NCBI GenBank assembly: GCA_004298335.1
Contig: SCTG01000034.1
Location: forward strand, 1-32,539
Direction: 5' to 3'
Length of the DNA stretch: 32,539 nt
Source: Nitrospirota bacterium
Lineage (GTDB): Bacteria; Nitrospirota; Nitrospiria; Nitrospirales; NS-4
Shown here in pieces: positions 15,038 to 23,153 of this stretch (position 1 is the stretch's first letter; every line of letters starts with the position of its first letter). The notes below the pieces were generated by a model. The model had not been told where the DNA came from and ran no database searches. It worked only from the letters and a program-made list of their open reading frames with translations. Both the position numbers and the translations under genes were made by a program.

Positions 15038-15895
15038 TTGAGGCGTCCACCGCTTCCTCCGTGTGACCGCCATCCGCCCCGGTTCGTCGGCGCCGCTCAA
15101 CACCGCACCGCGTACATCCGCCACGGCCAGGGGCCGCCGGTCGTCCTGCTGCACGGCTACGCGGGAGCCATCTGGAACTGGGAGCGCCAGATCGAACCCC
15201 TCGGCCGGCGCTTCACGCTCTTCATCCCGGACCTGATCGGCCAGGGACTCTCGGACAAACCCCGCGTCGACTACAGGCCGGCCTTCTACGTGGAATGGCT
15301 CCGGGGATTCCTCGACGCCGTCGGCGTCGAACGCGCCGCCCTCGTCGGGCACTCGATGGGCGCGGGTCTCGCGCTCGGCCTGGCCCTTGCGGATCCGGCC
15401 CGCGTGGACCGGCTCGTGCTGATTTCCGGCTTCCCGAGGGGGCTGTTCGATCACATCGAGAACAGCCAGTTGAGACGTCTGCATCGGTTCGGCTCGCGGT
15501 GGCTCTTCGGACTCGGCTACCGGCTCCTGGGCCGGCGAATCTTCCGCACGCTTCTCGGCGGCCTGGTCTGCGACCGCAGCCTCGTCACGCCGGCGGTGAT
15601 CGAGCGCGCCTACCGGCTCAGAAAAGACTACGGCCTGGCCCGGCCGCTTTGGTCGTCGCTCGAACACGTCGCCGACTGGGAGCGCGACTACGTGCCGCGG
15701 CTGGGCGCAATCCGATGTCCGGTCCAGATCATCTGGGGGCGGCAGGACCGTTTCATCTCCCTCGCCGCCGGCGAGGACCTCCAGCGCACGATCCCGGGCG
15801 CCCGCTTGGCCGTCCTTCCCGACGCCGGCCACCTCCCCATGTGGGAGCGCCCCGACGACGTCAACCGCTTAATCATCGACTTCATAGAAGCCTGA
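15038..15895 (+). CDS. Alpha/beta-hydrolase
   Basis: This is a 285-residue alpha/beta-hydrolase. The nucleophile Ser106 lies in the elbow VGHSMGAG. Asp237 (GRQDRF) and His265 (DAGHLPMWE) complete the triad, and the oxyanion motif HGYAG follows VVLLHG. The cap segment (about 135-210) is rich in Arg and aromatic residues. The substrate is not predictable; esterase, C-C hydrolase and lipid roles are all possible. TTG 15038 is the start, one base after the pycB stop, so it is probably coupled to that operon. Codons before residue 20 may be non-conserved. Confidence 0.85.
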   Translation: MRRPPLPPCDRHPPRFVGAAQHRTAYIRHGQGPPVVLLHGYAGAIWNWERQIEPLGRRFTLFIPDLIGQGLSDKPRVDYRPAFYVEWLRGFLDAVGVERAALVGHSMGAGLALGLALADPARVDRLVLISGFPRGLFDHIENSQLRRLHRFGSRWLFGLGYRLLGRRIFRTLLGGLVCDRSLVTPAVIERAYRLRKDYGLARPLWSSLEHVADWERDYVPRLGAIRCPVQIIWGRQDRFISLAAGEDLQRTIPGARLAVLPDAGHLPMWERPDDVNRLIIDFIEA

Positions 15896-15932
15896 GCGCA
15901 GATATCGCCGAACGGGTGACGCCGGTTGGGGG

Positions 15933-15972
15933 TCCCCCGCCGCCTGCATCTTTTCGTGAAGCCGGCGGGGGA
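15933..15972 (+). terminator. Strong GC hairpin in the 196-base gap (no T tract)
   Basis: TCCCCCGCCG (15933-15942) pairs perfectly with CGGCGGGGGA (15963-15972), a ten-base stem with a 20-base loop. It lies 38 bases after the hydrolase stop. No T run follows, so it is not a classical rho-independent terminator; it may still end or protect the pycAB transcript. Confidence 0.45.
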
Positions 15973-16026
15973 AATCGGCGGCAGGACCCGTTCGCCGCGG
16001 ATACCGTGACCACATAGCCCCCTTTC

Positions 16027-16055
16027 TTGACCTTTGCCCGACCAAGGACTATAAA
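16027..16055 (+). promoter_or_regulatory. Sigma-70-like promoter of the thiol peroxidase operon
   Basis: TTGACC (16027-16032), exactly 17 bases and TATAAA (16050-16055). The leader of about 30 bases contains AGGAGG (16080-16085) placed correctly for ATG 16092. Confidence 0.75.
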
Positions 16056-16091
16056 AACAGCGTCCCTCGTTGTCTTTTTAGGAGGCTTCCC

Positions 16092-16775
16092 ATGACACGC
16101 ACACAGGTTCACTTCTTGTTGATGGCCGCGGCCGGAGCCGGCTTGCTGCTGTCCGGTTGCGCCTCAGGCTACATGTACAAGGACCTGCCAGTGTCCAAGG
16201 GCAGCGCGGCAGCCGGGGCCGGCAATACCGTCACGTTCAAGGGCTCCCCCCTCAAGCTCGACGGCACCGCCGTCAAGGTCGGCGACACCATCCGCGACGC
16301 CAAGCTGGCCGCTGGAGACCTCAAGCTGGTCAGCCTGACGGACAGCAAGGGCAAGGTCCGGATCGTCAGCGTCGTGCCGTCGCTGGACACGAAAGTATGC
16401 GAGCAGCAAACGCACTACCTGAGCGAGAAGAATGCCAACCTCGACCGGGACGTGCAACTCATCACGGTAAGCGTGGACACGCCCTTCGCGCAGAAACGAT
16501 TCGCCGAGGAGGCCAAGATCGCCAACGTGACGTTCCTGTCGGATTACCGCAGTGGGGACTTCGGGAAAGCCCACGGCCTGCTGGTCCCGGACATCCACGT
16601 GCTGGCCCGGACCGTCATGGTCGTGGACAAGGACAACGTGATCCGGTACCTGCAGGTGGTGCCGGAGCTCGCTTCCATGCCGGACATGGACGCGGCCTTC
16701 CACGCGGCCCGCAAGGTGGCGGGGTTGCCGCAACCGCTCCCCGCGCTGGGCTCCATGGGCGGGTTTACCTACTAG
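16092..16775 (+). CDS. Lipoprotein thiol peroxidase (Tpx-like) lacking the resolving cysteine
   Basis: This is a 227-residue atypical Tpx-family peroxiredoxin made as a lipoprotein: the signal ends in LLLSGC (lipidated Cys23). The peroxidatic Cys103 lies in VPSLDTKVCEQQT, matching the Tpx motif around the catalytic Cys. SVDTPFAQKRF (127-137) is the usual Tpx stretch, but the resolving Cys that follows in E. coli Tpx (RFCGAEG) is Ala138 here. It should therefore act as a one-Cys enzyme or use an outside thiol. It reduces H2O2 or lipid peroxides at the membrane. The gene has its own promoter and is followed after 52 bases by sthA. Confidence 0.85.
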   Translation: MTRTQVHFLLMAAAGAGLLLSGCASGYMYKDLPVSKGSAAAGAGNTVTFKGSPLKLDGTAVKVGDTIRDAKLAAGDLKLVSLTDSKGKVRIVSVVPSLDTKVCEQQTHYLSEKNANLDRDVQLITVSVDTPFAQKRFAEEAKIANVTFLSDYRSGDFGKAHGLLVPDIHVLARTVMVVDKDNVIRYLQVVPELASMPDMDAAFHAARKVAGLPQPLPALGSMGGFTY

Positions 16776-16804
16776 TGGAACGCCTCTCAGCCAAGACTTC
16801 GAGG

Positions 16805-16819
16805 CTGCGGAAGCCGCAG
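16805..16819 (+). promoter_or_regulatory. Small hairpin before sthA
   Basis: CTGCGG and CCGCAG form a perfect six-base stem with a three-base loop (AAG), ending eight bases before ATG 16828. It covers the usual ribosome-binding zone. It may slow initiation on sthA relative to the upstream tpx gene. Confidence 0.35.
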
Positions 16820-16827
16820 GCGCTCTG

Positions 16828-18219
16828 ATGAGAGAATTCGACCTCCTGGTGATCGGGAGCGGCCCGGCCGGCCAGAAGGCCGCCATCCAGGCCGCCAAGC
16901 TGCGCAAGCGCGTGGCCGTCATCGAGAAGGAACGGGTGGTCGGCGGCGCCTGCATCAACACCGGCACGCTCCCCAGCAAGACCCTTAAGGACGCAATTTA
17001 CTACCTGCACGGCTTCAAGCAGCGCTCCTTTTCCAGCATGTCGTGTTCCCTGAAAAAGAGCATGACCCTCCGGGACCTGATGGCCCGGAAGGACCTGGTC
17101 ATCAAGCACGAACTGGAGGTCATCAACAACCAGCTCGAGCGCAACGACGTGGAGCTCATCCAGGGCACCGCCTCGTTCGTGGACCCGCATACCGTCCAGG
17201 TCGCCCGGGGCGGCAACGACATGGATACCCTGCACGCGCCCTTCATCGTCGTCGCCACGGGCTCGCGCCCGCGCCGGCCGGAGGAGATCCCCTTCAACGA
17301 CGTGACCATCTGCGACTCCGACTCGATCCTCTCCACGGAAGCCATTCCCAAGAGCCTGATTGTCATGGGCGGCGGGGTGATCGGCTGCGAGTACGCGTCC
17401 ATGTTCGCCGCCTTCGGCATCAAGGTGACCCTCTTCGACAAGCGCAACGATCTGCTCCGGTTCGTGGACCAGGAGATCGTCCAGGCCCTGATCTATCACA
17501 TGCGGACCAACGGCGTGACGATGCGGATGGGCGAAGAAATCGACAAGGTCGCCACCGACGAGAAGGGCCGGGTCGTGACCAATCTCAAGAGCGGCAAGAC
17601 CATCGTCACGGACGCGCTGCTCTTCTCGATGGGCCGGCTGGCCAATACGGACCTGCTGAACCTGCAGGCCGCCGGCCTGACCGTGGACAAGATGGGCCAG
17701 CTCAAGGTGAACGAGCATTACCAGACCGACGTGCCGCACATCTACGCAACCGGGGACGTGATCGGGTTCCCGGGGCTGGCCTCGACCTCAATGGAACAGG
17801 GCCGGCTGGCGGTCTGCCACGCCTTTCAGGTGGCGCAGTCCACCCTGCCCAAGGTCCTTCCCTACGGCATCTACACGATTCCGGAGATCTCGACGGTAGG
17901 CAAGACCGAGGAAGAGCTCACCAAGGAAGGGGTGCCGTACGAGATCGGCCGGGCCTTCTACAAGGAGATCGCCCGCGGCCAGATCGTGGGCGACCTCGAG
18001 GGGCTGCTGAAGCTCACCTTCCACCGGACCACGATGGAGCTGCTCGGCGTGCACATCATCGGCGACGGCGCCACGGAGTTGGTCCACATCGGCCAGGCGG
18101 TCATCACCTACGGCGGCAAGGTGGACTTCTTCGTCCACAACGTCTTCAACTATCCGACCCTCGCCGAGTGCTACCGCACGGCGGCCCTCGACGGCATCAA
18201 TCGTCTCGCCAAAAATTAG
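16828..18219 (+). CDS. sthA: Soluble pyridine nucleotide transhydrogenase
   Basis: This is a 463-residue flavoprotein disulfide-reductase-fold enzyme of the Si-specific transhydrogenase type, moving hydride between NADPH and NAD+. The FAD motif is LLVIGSGPAGQKAA (6-19). The redox-pair region reads GGACINTGTLPSKTL: Cys42 is present but the partner Cys is Thr47, as in SthA and unlike dihydrolipoamide dehydrogenase. The NAD(P) motif is MGGGVIGCEYASMF, and ATGDVIGFPGLAS is the C-terminal FAD site. It lies 52 bases after the thiol peroxidase gene, which links NADPH balance to peroxide defence. Confidence 0.93.
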   Translation: MREFDLLVIGSGPAGQKAAIQAAKLRKRVAVIEKERVVGGACINTGTLPSKTLKDAIYYLHGFKQRSFSSMSCSLKKSMTLRDLMARKDLVIKHELEVINNQLERNDVELIQGTASFVDPHTVQVARGGNDMDTLHAPFIVVATGSRPRRPEEIPFNDVTICDSDSILSTEAIPKSLIVMGGGVIGCEYASMFAAFGIKVTLFDKRNDLLRFVDQEIVQALIYHMRTNGVTMRMGEEIDKVATDEKGRVVTNLKSGKTIVTDALLFSMGRLANTDLLNLQAAGLTVDKMGQLKVNEHYQTDVPHIYATGDVIGFPGLASTSMEQGRLAVCHAFQVAQSTLPKVLPYGIYTIPEISTVGKTEEELTKEGVPYEIGRAFYKEIARGQIVGDLEGLLKLTFHRTTMELLGVHIIGDGATELVHIGQAVITYGGKVDFFVHNVFNYPTLAECYRTAALDGINRLAKN

Positions 18220-18224
18220 CCCCC

Positions 18225-18509
18225 ATGTTCCAGGAAGACAAGACGTTCACGTTGCGCTTCACGCTGGAAGCCAAATTCCCGGATGATTACGAGGGCGACG
18301 AGGACGGGCGTCTGTGGGTGAAGGCATGGGAGCAGCGGATCAAGCCGGACGTCGTGAAGACGGTGTTCGATTGCCTGCGGAAGCATCCCGACTGGAAGGC
18401 GCACGTCCGCAACCGCGGGGCGTCGCCGCTGGACGAGATCGAGATCGCCCTGGAGAAGAACTTTACTGGTCGCGATACAGACGCAGGTAAGGGTTCGGGT
18501 GGAAGATGA
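18225..18509 (+). CDS. Small hypothetical protein (94 aa)
   Basis: This is a 94-residue acidic protein, MFQEDKTFTLRFTLEAKFPD onward, five bases after the sthA stop. It is soluble with no Cys pair or signal. No strong ribosome-binding site is visible. Its last 16 codons overlap the opposite-strand gene 18463-18858. It is probably co-transcribed with sthA. Function unknown. Confidence 0.6.
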   Translation: MFQEDKTFTLRFTLEAKFPDDYEGDEDGRLWVKAWEQRIKPDVVKTVFDCLRKHPDWKAHVRNRGASPLDEIEIALEKNFTGRDTDAGKGSGGR

Positions 18510-18858
18510 CGTTGTCCTCCTGAATCACCTCGTTGCCGTTGATCCCGTCCTCCTCCACGTCCTTCCAGAGTGCCCGCCCCCACCAGATGAAGAGCGGGTG
18601 GGGCGCCAGATCGTACCCCGGCGTGCCGTCCGGGTGCATGATCACCCGGAGCACCTTCCGGGCGGTCGCGTAATCCACCACCTCCGGGTTCTTCGTCGCG
18701 TACAGCTCGATCCACATCTCCAGCCGGTTGTCGAAGACTTCGGCGACGCGGAATTCCGGGGCGGGCAGCAGGGGCAGTGCGCGCGGCTCGCCGGCCAAGG
18801 CCGACGAAGCCGTCAGCGCCAGAAGAAGCCCGCTCAGAAAGAGGGTTCGGCACCGCAT
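18463..18858 (-). CDS. Secreted hypothetical protein (131 aa)
   Basis: This is an exported protein of 131 residues. The signal peptide MRCRTLFLSGLLLALTASSA ends near ALA. The mature part is rich in Trp, Tyr and acidic residues (FRVAEVFDNRLEMWIELYAT, LFIWWGRALWKDVEEDGING), with no motif I can name. An in-frame ATG at 18876 exists, but TATAAT sits between it and ATG 18858, so 18858 is the likely start of a leaderless mRNA. The 3' end overlaps the sthA-linked gene by 47 bases on the other strand. Confidence 0.7.
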   Translation of the reverse strand: MRCRTLFLSGLLLALTASSALAGEPRALPLLPAPEFRVAEVFDNRLEMWIELYATKNPEVVDYATARKVLRVIMHPDGTPGYDLAPHPLFIWWGRALWKDVEEDGINGNEVIQEDNVIFHPNPYLRLYRDQ

Positions 18859-18864
18859 AACCCG

Positions 18865-18893
18865 ATTATACCGCACTGTCCCGCCTCTTGCGC
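18865..18893 (-). promoter_or_regulatory. Promoter of the 18858 gene (leaderless)
   Basis: On the minus strand, a perfect TATAAT (18865-18870) lies six bases before ATG 18858. The -35 GCGCAA (18888-18893), 17 bases upstream, is weak. Those same six bases serve as the -35 of the divergent tenA promoter. Confidence 0.55.
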
Positions 18894-18916
18894 CTCCACC
18901 ATGATTTCGCTAAGGT
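18888..18916 (+). promoter_or_regulatory. Possible promoter of tenA-tag-thiD
   Basis: TTGCGC (18888-18893), 17 bases and TAAGGT (18911-18916). A GAGGAA (18929-18934) site precedes ATG 18940. No thiamine (TPP) riboswitch is visible: the leader is only about 18 bases. Confidence 0.4.
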
Positions 18917-18939
18917 GGAACAACTCACGAGGAACAATT

Positions 18940-19608
18940 ATGAAATTCAGCCAGCACTTGCGCGAGATCGCGGAGCCGGTCTGGGCCGCCCAGCTCACCC
19001 ACCCGTTCGTCGTGGGGTTGGGCAACGGGACGCTGCCGGAGCGGAAGTTCCGGTACTACATCCTGCAGGACGCGCTGTTTCTCAGCGACCTGGCGCAGGT
19101 CTTTGCGATCGCCTCTGAAAAGGCCCCGGACACCGAGTCGGCCACCATATTCGCCAAGCTGGCCGAGGACACGCTGCTCGTCGAGCGGTCGCTCCACGAA
19201 ACATACGGCCGGCGCTGGAAGCTGACGCACAAGCAGATGGCCCGCACTCCAATGGCGCCGACGAACTATGCCTACACGCGGCACATGCTGCAGGTCGCGC
19301 AGAACGGCTCGGCGCTCGATGCCGCGGTGGTGGCGCTCCCCTGCGCCTGGATCTACTGCGTGGTGGGGCAGCACCTCCTGCGCAAGAGGAAGCCGGTGAA
19401 GTCCCATCCCTACCGCGACTGGCTCCTGCTCTACGCCTCGCCGGAGTTCGCGGAGGTGGCCGCGTGGATGCGGGCGCGGGTGGACGCGTGGGTGGAGCGG
19501 GCGAGCGAGACGGAGAAGATCCATCTGGAGGAAGCCTTCCTCATCAGCTCGCGGTACGAGTGGATGTTCTGGGAGATGGCGTGGAACGAGGAATCGTGGC
19601 CCATCTAA
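18940..19608 (+). CDS. tenA: TenA-family aminopyrimidine aminohydrolase (thiaminase II)
   Basis: This is a 222-residue TenA protein. It hydrolyses aminopyrimidines from degraded thiamine to hydroxymethylpyrimidine (HMP). The key residues fall at the usual numbers: Asp44 (QDALFLSD), nucleophile Cys135 and Tyr139 (LPCAWIY), and a C-terminal Glu212 (FWEMAW). Length is normal. ATG 18940 has GAGGAA six bases before it. The gene overlaps tag by 13 bases, and thiD, the kinase that acts on HMP, is third in the operon. Confidence 0.9.
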   Translation: MKFSQHLREIAEPVWAAQLTHPFVVGLGNGTLPERKFRYYILQDALFLSDLAQVFAIASEKAPDTESATIFAKLAEDTLLVERSLHETYGRRWKLTHKQMARTPMAPTNYAYTRHMLQVAQNGSALDAAVVALPCAWIYCVVGQHLLRKRKPVKSHPYRDWLLLYASPEFAEVAAWMRARVDAWVERASETEKIHLEEAFLISSRYEWMFWEMAWNEESWPI

Positions 19609-20168
19609 AGCCGCGGTGCTGGTGGTGCGGGGAGGATGAGCTGTACTGTGCGTATCACGACAAGGAATGGGGCGTCCCGGTCCATGACGATCGGAAGATC
19701 TTCGAGATGCTGATCCTGGAGGGCTTTCAGGCGGGGCTGAGCTGGATTACCATTTTGCGCAAGCGCGAGAACTTCCGGAAGGCGTTCAAGAACTTCGACG
19801 CGCGCAAGGTGGCGCGGTTCGGCAAGGCCGATGTGAAACGCCTGATGGATGACGCAGGCATCATCCGCAACCGTCTGAAGATTGAAGGCGCCGTCACCAA
19901 CGCGAAATGTTTCCTGGAGGTGCAGGAAGAGTTCGGCAGCTTCGACCGGTACATCTGGCGCTTCACGGGCAATAAGACGTTGCGCAATCCCAAGGGCGTG
20001 ACCAGAAAGACCATGAAGCCGACGTCGCCGGAGTCCGACGCTCTGTCCAAGGATTTGAAGGCACGCGGCTTCAAGTTCGTCGGCTCGACGGTCTGCCACG
20101 CGCACATGCAGGCGACCGGCATGGTGGACGATCATGTGGTGGAGTGTTTTAAATTTAAAAAACGATGA
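19596..20168 (+). CDS. tag: DNA-3-methyladenine glycosylase I
   Basis: This is a 190-residue Tag that removes 3-methyladenine from alkylated DNA. RCWWCG with Cys8, His21 in AYHDKEWG, His180 and Cys184 in DDHVVEC reproduce the zinc site of E. coli Tag (Cys4, His17, His175, Cys179). Catalytic Glu42 lies in [14 protein letters not shown], and [18 protein letters not shown] is also typical. The start is GTG 19596 with GAGGA just upstream, inside the end of tenA. Its stop overlaps thiD as ATGA. A repair gene between two thiamine genes is unusual. Confidence 0.93.
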   Translation: MAHLKPRCWWCGEDELYCAYHDKEWGVPVHDDRKIFEMLILEGFQAGLSWITILRKRENFRKAFKNFDARKVARFGKADVKRLMDDAGIIRNRLKIEGAVTNAKCFLEVQEEFGSFDRYIWRFTGNKTLRNPKGVTRKTMKPTSPESDALSKDLKARGFKFVGSTVCHAHMQATGMVDDHVVECFKFKKR

Positions 20169-20953
20169 AACAAGTCCTTACCATCGCGGGGTCGGATTCG
20201 GGCGGGGGCGCCGGGATCCAGGCGGACATCAAGGCGATGTCGGCGAACGGCGTCTACGCCATGTCGGCGATCACGGCGGTCACGGCGCAGAACACCGAAG
20301 AAGTCACCGACGTCTTCGAGCTGCCCGTCTCCATCATTGCCGCGCAGATCGACGCCGTGTTCGACGACTTCGAGGTCTCGGCCGTCAAGACCGGCATGCT
20401 CTCCTCCGCCGAGATCGTCCGGGTCGTGGCCAAGCTGCTCAAGCCGCAGAACGTCGCGAACCTCGTCGTGGACCCCGTCATGATCTCCAAGAGCGGGCAC
20501 GCCCTGCTCAAGCCGGACGCCATCGAGGCTCTCATGAAAGAGCTGATCCCTCTGGCGCTCGTCGTGACCCCCAACATCCACGAAGCCCAGCAGCTCTCCG
20601 GCGTCGAGATCAAGACCCTCCCCGATGCGCGCAAGGCCGCGAAGATCATCCGCAAGATGGGCTGCAAATACGTGCTGATCAAGGGCGGGCATTTGCTGAC
20701 GGACCGCGGGTCGGATGTCCTCTACGACGGACAGTTCTTCGAGGTCTTCAAGGGCGAGTTCATCAACACGCCGCACACGCACGGCACCGGCTGCACCTAC
20801 GCCTCCGCCATCGCCGCGCACCTCGCGCTCGGCAAGCCCCTGAGCCAGGCGGTGAAGGCCGCTAAGGCCTACACCACCGAGGCCATCCGCCATGGGCTGG
20901 CCATCGGCCACGGCAAGGGGCCAACCAACCATTTCTATTTCCTGAAGCCGTAA
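20165..20953 (+). CDS. thiD: Hydroxymethylpyrimidine/phosphomethylpyrimidine kinase
   Basis: This is a 262-residue ribokinase-fold ThiD that phosphorylates HMP and HMP-P to HMP-PP for thiamine synthesis. The substrate loop [19 protein letters not shown] is near the N-terminus, [11 protein letters not shown] is in mid-protein, and the anion hole is [11 protein letters not shown] with Cys210. There is no ThiE fusion. It starts at ATG 20165, overlapping the tag stop by four bases, and its stop is two bases before the next start, so it sits in one transcript with tenA, tag and the membrane gene. Confidence 0.95.
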   Translation: MKQVLTIAGSDSGGGAGIQADIKAMSANGVYAMSAITAVTAQNTEEVTDVFELPVSIIAAQIDAVFDDFEVSAVKTGMLSSAEIVRVVAKLLKPQNVANLVVDPVMISKSGHALLKPDAIEALMKELIPLALVVTPNIHEAQQLSGVEIKTLPDARKAAKIIRKMGCKYVLIKGGHLLTDRGSDVLYDGQFFEVFKGEFINTPHTHGTGCTYASAIAAHLALGKPLSQAVKAAKAYTTEAIRHGLAIGHGKGPTNHFYFLKP

Positions 20954-20955
20954 CG

Positions 20956-22239
20956 ATGTTCGAGAAATTCCGACCTCCCTTGTTTCTGGTCACCGCGCTG
21001 GGTTGGCTTTCCGCATCCGTCCTGCTGGGCCTCTACGTGTGGCTCGCCCGCGCAACCGGCCTGCCGACGCTCCCGCAACTGCGCGTCATTCATGTCCACA
21101 TGGCGCTGGTCGGTGGCGTCGCCCAGATGATCTTCGGCGCCCTGCTGACCTTCATCCCCCCGCTCCTGATGGTGCCCTTTGAAGAGAAGAAGAGCCGCGC
21201 CGTGCAGTACGTGCTGCTGAACGGCAGCACGCTCGGCTTGCTGTTCGGATTCGGGACCGCCAATTCCCCTCTCATTGGATTCTCCGGAGCGGCCGTCGGG
21301 CTGGTCTTCCTGATCCTCTTCTCGGACGTCGTCGCAATGGTTCGCAGGAGTGTCCAACGGACGGGACTCAACCTCTGGTTCTACGGACTCGCGGTCCTCG
21401 CGCTCTTCGGCGGCATCGTACTGGCCGAGTTGATCGCCTTCGACGCGTTCCTGCCCGACAGCGTCAACCTGGCGCGGCTGGCGCACCTGCACCTGAACCT
21501 GATGGGCTTCGTCACCCTGACGATCGTCGGGACAATGCACAACCTGTTCCCCACGGTCACGGGCTCGCGCCTGCACAGCGGCCGGCTGGCCCTCATCACA
21601 TTCGCGGCGCTTCCGCTGGGGGTGGCCGCGCTGGTCGGCGGCTTCCTCATCGCGGAGCCGCTGTTCCAGGTCGTCGCCGGCGTCGTGCTTCTGTCCGGCG
21701 CCCTCTGCTACGGATGGAACATCCTCCGGACCTGGCTTGCCGCGGAGACGAGGTTCTCCCTGCCGGTCCTGCACCTCCTCTGCGCCACCGGCTGGCTCGT
21801 GCTGACGATGGCGGGGGGCATCTTCCTGTCGTGGAACAGCCAGTTTGACCCGCCGGAGTTTCCGACCGGCACCGCGCACCTGATGGGTTACAGCCACATG
21901 GCGCTGGTAGGCTTCATCCTCCAGACGATCATGGGAGCGCTCAGCCACCTACTGCCGGTGATCTTGACGCTCAACCGGGTGAAGAGCCAGAAAAAACGCC
22001 GGCCCTACCTGGATACGCTCACGGGACTGATCGAGCGGGACAAGTGGATGCAACTGGCCGCGCTGAACCTGGGCACGGCCGGCATGATGGGGTGGGGCCT
22101 TGCAGCCGGGATGTTCGGCTTGGGGGGCGGCCCGACCGTCATCACGTTGTGGGCGTCTGCCGGCCTGTTGCTGCTCGGGCTCGTTCTCTTCGCCGGAAAA
22201 GTCGTCCGTCTGCTGGCCAGCCGCCCCTCTACGGAATAG
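20956..22239 (+). CDS. Haem-copper-oxidase-like / NnrS-like polytopic membrane protein
   Basis: This is a 427-residue integral membrane protein with about 12 helices. Three similar helices recur about 130 residues apart: residues 45-71 (IHVHMALVGGVAQMIFGALL), 176-201 (AHLHLNLMGFVTLTIVGTMH) and 311-337 (GYSHMALVGFILQTIMGALS). Each has a His in the first turns, a Gly and a Pro at the far end. This fits the pseudo-threefold build of haem-copper oxidase subunit I and NnrS-like proteins. No His-His CuB pair or Tyr cross-link motif is seen, so it is not a standard terminal oxidase. It may bind haem through His48, His179, His195, His314 or His331. It is last in the tenA-tag-thiD unit. Confidence 0.75.
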   Translation: MFEKFRPPLFLVTALGWLSASVLLGLYVWLARATGLPTLPQLRVIHVHMALVGGVAQMIFGALLTFIPPLLMVPFEEKKSRAVQYVLLNGSTLGLLFGFGTANSPLIGFSGAAVGLVFLILFSDVVAMVRRSVQRTGLNLWFYGLAVLALFGGIVLAELIAFDAFLPDSVNLARLAHLHLNLMGFVTLTIVGTMHNLFPTVTGSRLHSGRLALITFAALPLGVAALVGGFLIAEPLFQVVAGVVLLSGALCYGWNILRTWLAAETRFSLPVLHLLCATGWLVLTMAGGIFLSWNSQFDPPEFPTGTAHLMGYSHMALVGFILQTIMGALSHLLPVILTLNRVKSQKKRRPYLDTLTGLIERDKWMQLAALNLGTAGMMGWGLAAGMFGLGGGPTVITLWASAGLLLLGLVLFAGKVVRLLASRPSTE

Positions 22240-23110
22240 GAACCTTCTCCGCGCGGCGCGCGAGCAGGAGCCGCAATTCTTCTTTCATGCGGGCCGACGG
22301 CAGATGGATGCGGTCGCCGTGGCCCGGCAGGACCCACTCGAAGGGAAATTCCACGAGCTTCGCCGCCGACCGGCGCAACGTCTCCTCGTCCCACACATAG
22401 ACCGTCGCCAGCCGCAGGCCGTTGATCTCCCGGTCCCATGACATGTGATCGCCGGTGAACAGGTAGCGGTGGTTGAAGAGCAGTGCCATGCTGCCGTCCG
22501 TGTGCCCCGGCACCGGCACGATCGTGAAACCCCCCGCCGCCGCCACCGGATCGAGTCCATCAACGATCCATTCGGCGTCCGGCTGAGCGTCCGCATCGGC
22601 GCGGTGGATGATCCGCTTGGCCCCGAAGCGCTTGGCGTAGCGGGGCGCGTCGCCGATGTCGTCCTCGTGGGTCAAGAAGATGTGACTGATCCCGCCCATC
22701 CGCTCGAAGAAGTCCTCGAGCCGTTTCATGTAGCGCGGGGAATCGATCAGCCAGTTGCCGCCGGGATGGCGGATGAAATAGCTGTTGGCGCCGTACGACT
22801 TTTCGGAGTTGAAGCCGTTGTAGTAGACATTGTGCTCAAGCAGCATCGGGAAACTGTCGGTGGCGGCGCGCATATACCCCTTGTCCGGCACGATCGCGCC
22901 GATGGACCCGACGGGGCAGGCCAGCAGCGCCTGGTAGGCCTGATAGCGCTCGGTCTCACTTTCCGGCTGGCAAAAGACGGAGGAAGAGTCCCCGTTCTCG
23001 ACGAACGATGTCGGCGCCAACTGCCGGCAGGTGTCGCAGTTGATGCAGGTGGAGTCGACAAAGAAGTTGCCGTCGACATTCGTGGAAAGACGCTTCGCGC
23101 GATCGGCCAT
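22229..23110 (-). CDS. Ferredoxin-metallo-beta-lactamase fusion protein
   Basis: This is a 293-residue two-domain protein. Residues 15-70 form a ferredoxin-like module with Cys22, Cys25, Cys28 and Cys65-Pro66 (CINCDTC...CP), able to hold one 4Fe-4S cluster. Residues 90-293 form a metallo-beta-lactamase fold. The usual HxHxDH motif reads LTHEDDIGDA (His148, Asp150, Asp151), with His203 (PGHTDG), Asp221 (TGDHMSW) and a late PGHGD. Similar HxDD variants with ferredoxin occur in photosynthetic and other bacteria with unknown substrates. ATG 23110 is chosen because TATGAT ends six bases before it. The 3' end overlaps the upstream membrane gene by 11 bases, convergently. Confidence 0.85.
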   Translation of the reverse strand: MADRAKRLSTNVDGNFFVDSTCINCDTCRQLAPTSFVENGDSSSVFCQPESETERYQAYQALLACPVGSIGAIVPDKGYMRAATDSFPMLLEHNVYYNGFNSEKSYGANSYFIRHPGGNWLIDSPRYMKRLEDFFERMGGISHIFLTHEDDIGDAPRYAKRFGAKRIIHRADADAQPDAEWIVDGLDPVAAAGGFTIVPVPGHTDGSMALLFNHRYLFTGDHMSWDREINGLRLATVYVWDEETLRRSAAKLVEFPFEWVLPGHGDRIHLPSARMKEELRLLLARRAEKVPIP

Positions 23111-23116
23111 TCCGCT

Positions 23117-23122
23117 ATCATA
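23117..23122 (-). promoter_or_regulatory. -10 box of the ferredoxin-MBL gene (leaderless)
   Basis: TATGAT on the minus strand, six bases before ATG 23110. No convincing -35 is seen 16-18 bases upstream. Confidence 0.45.
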
Positions 23123-23153
23123 CCCCACCATCTCGGCTTGAGCCACCTTCTGC

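Noticed and set aside
15896-16026. Possible small gene in the gap after the alpha/beta-hydrolase
   Set aside because: Only a shadow frame without a start; the stretch is mostly the GC hairpin at 15933-15972.
18900-18940. TPP riboswitch upstream of tenA
   Set aside because: The leader is too short and no thi-box bases are present.
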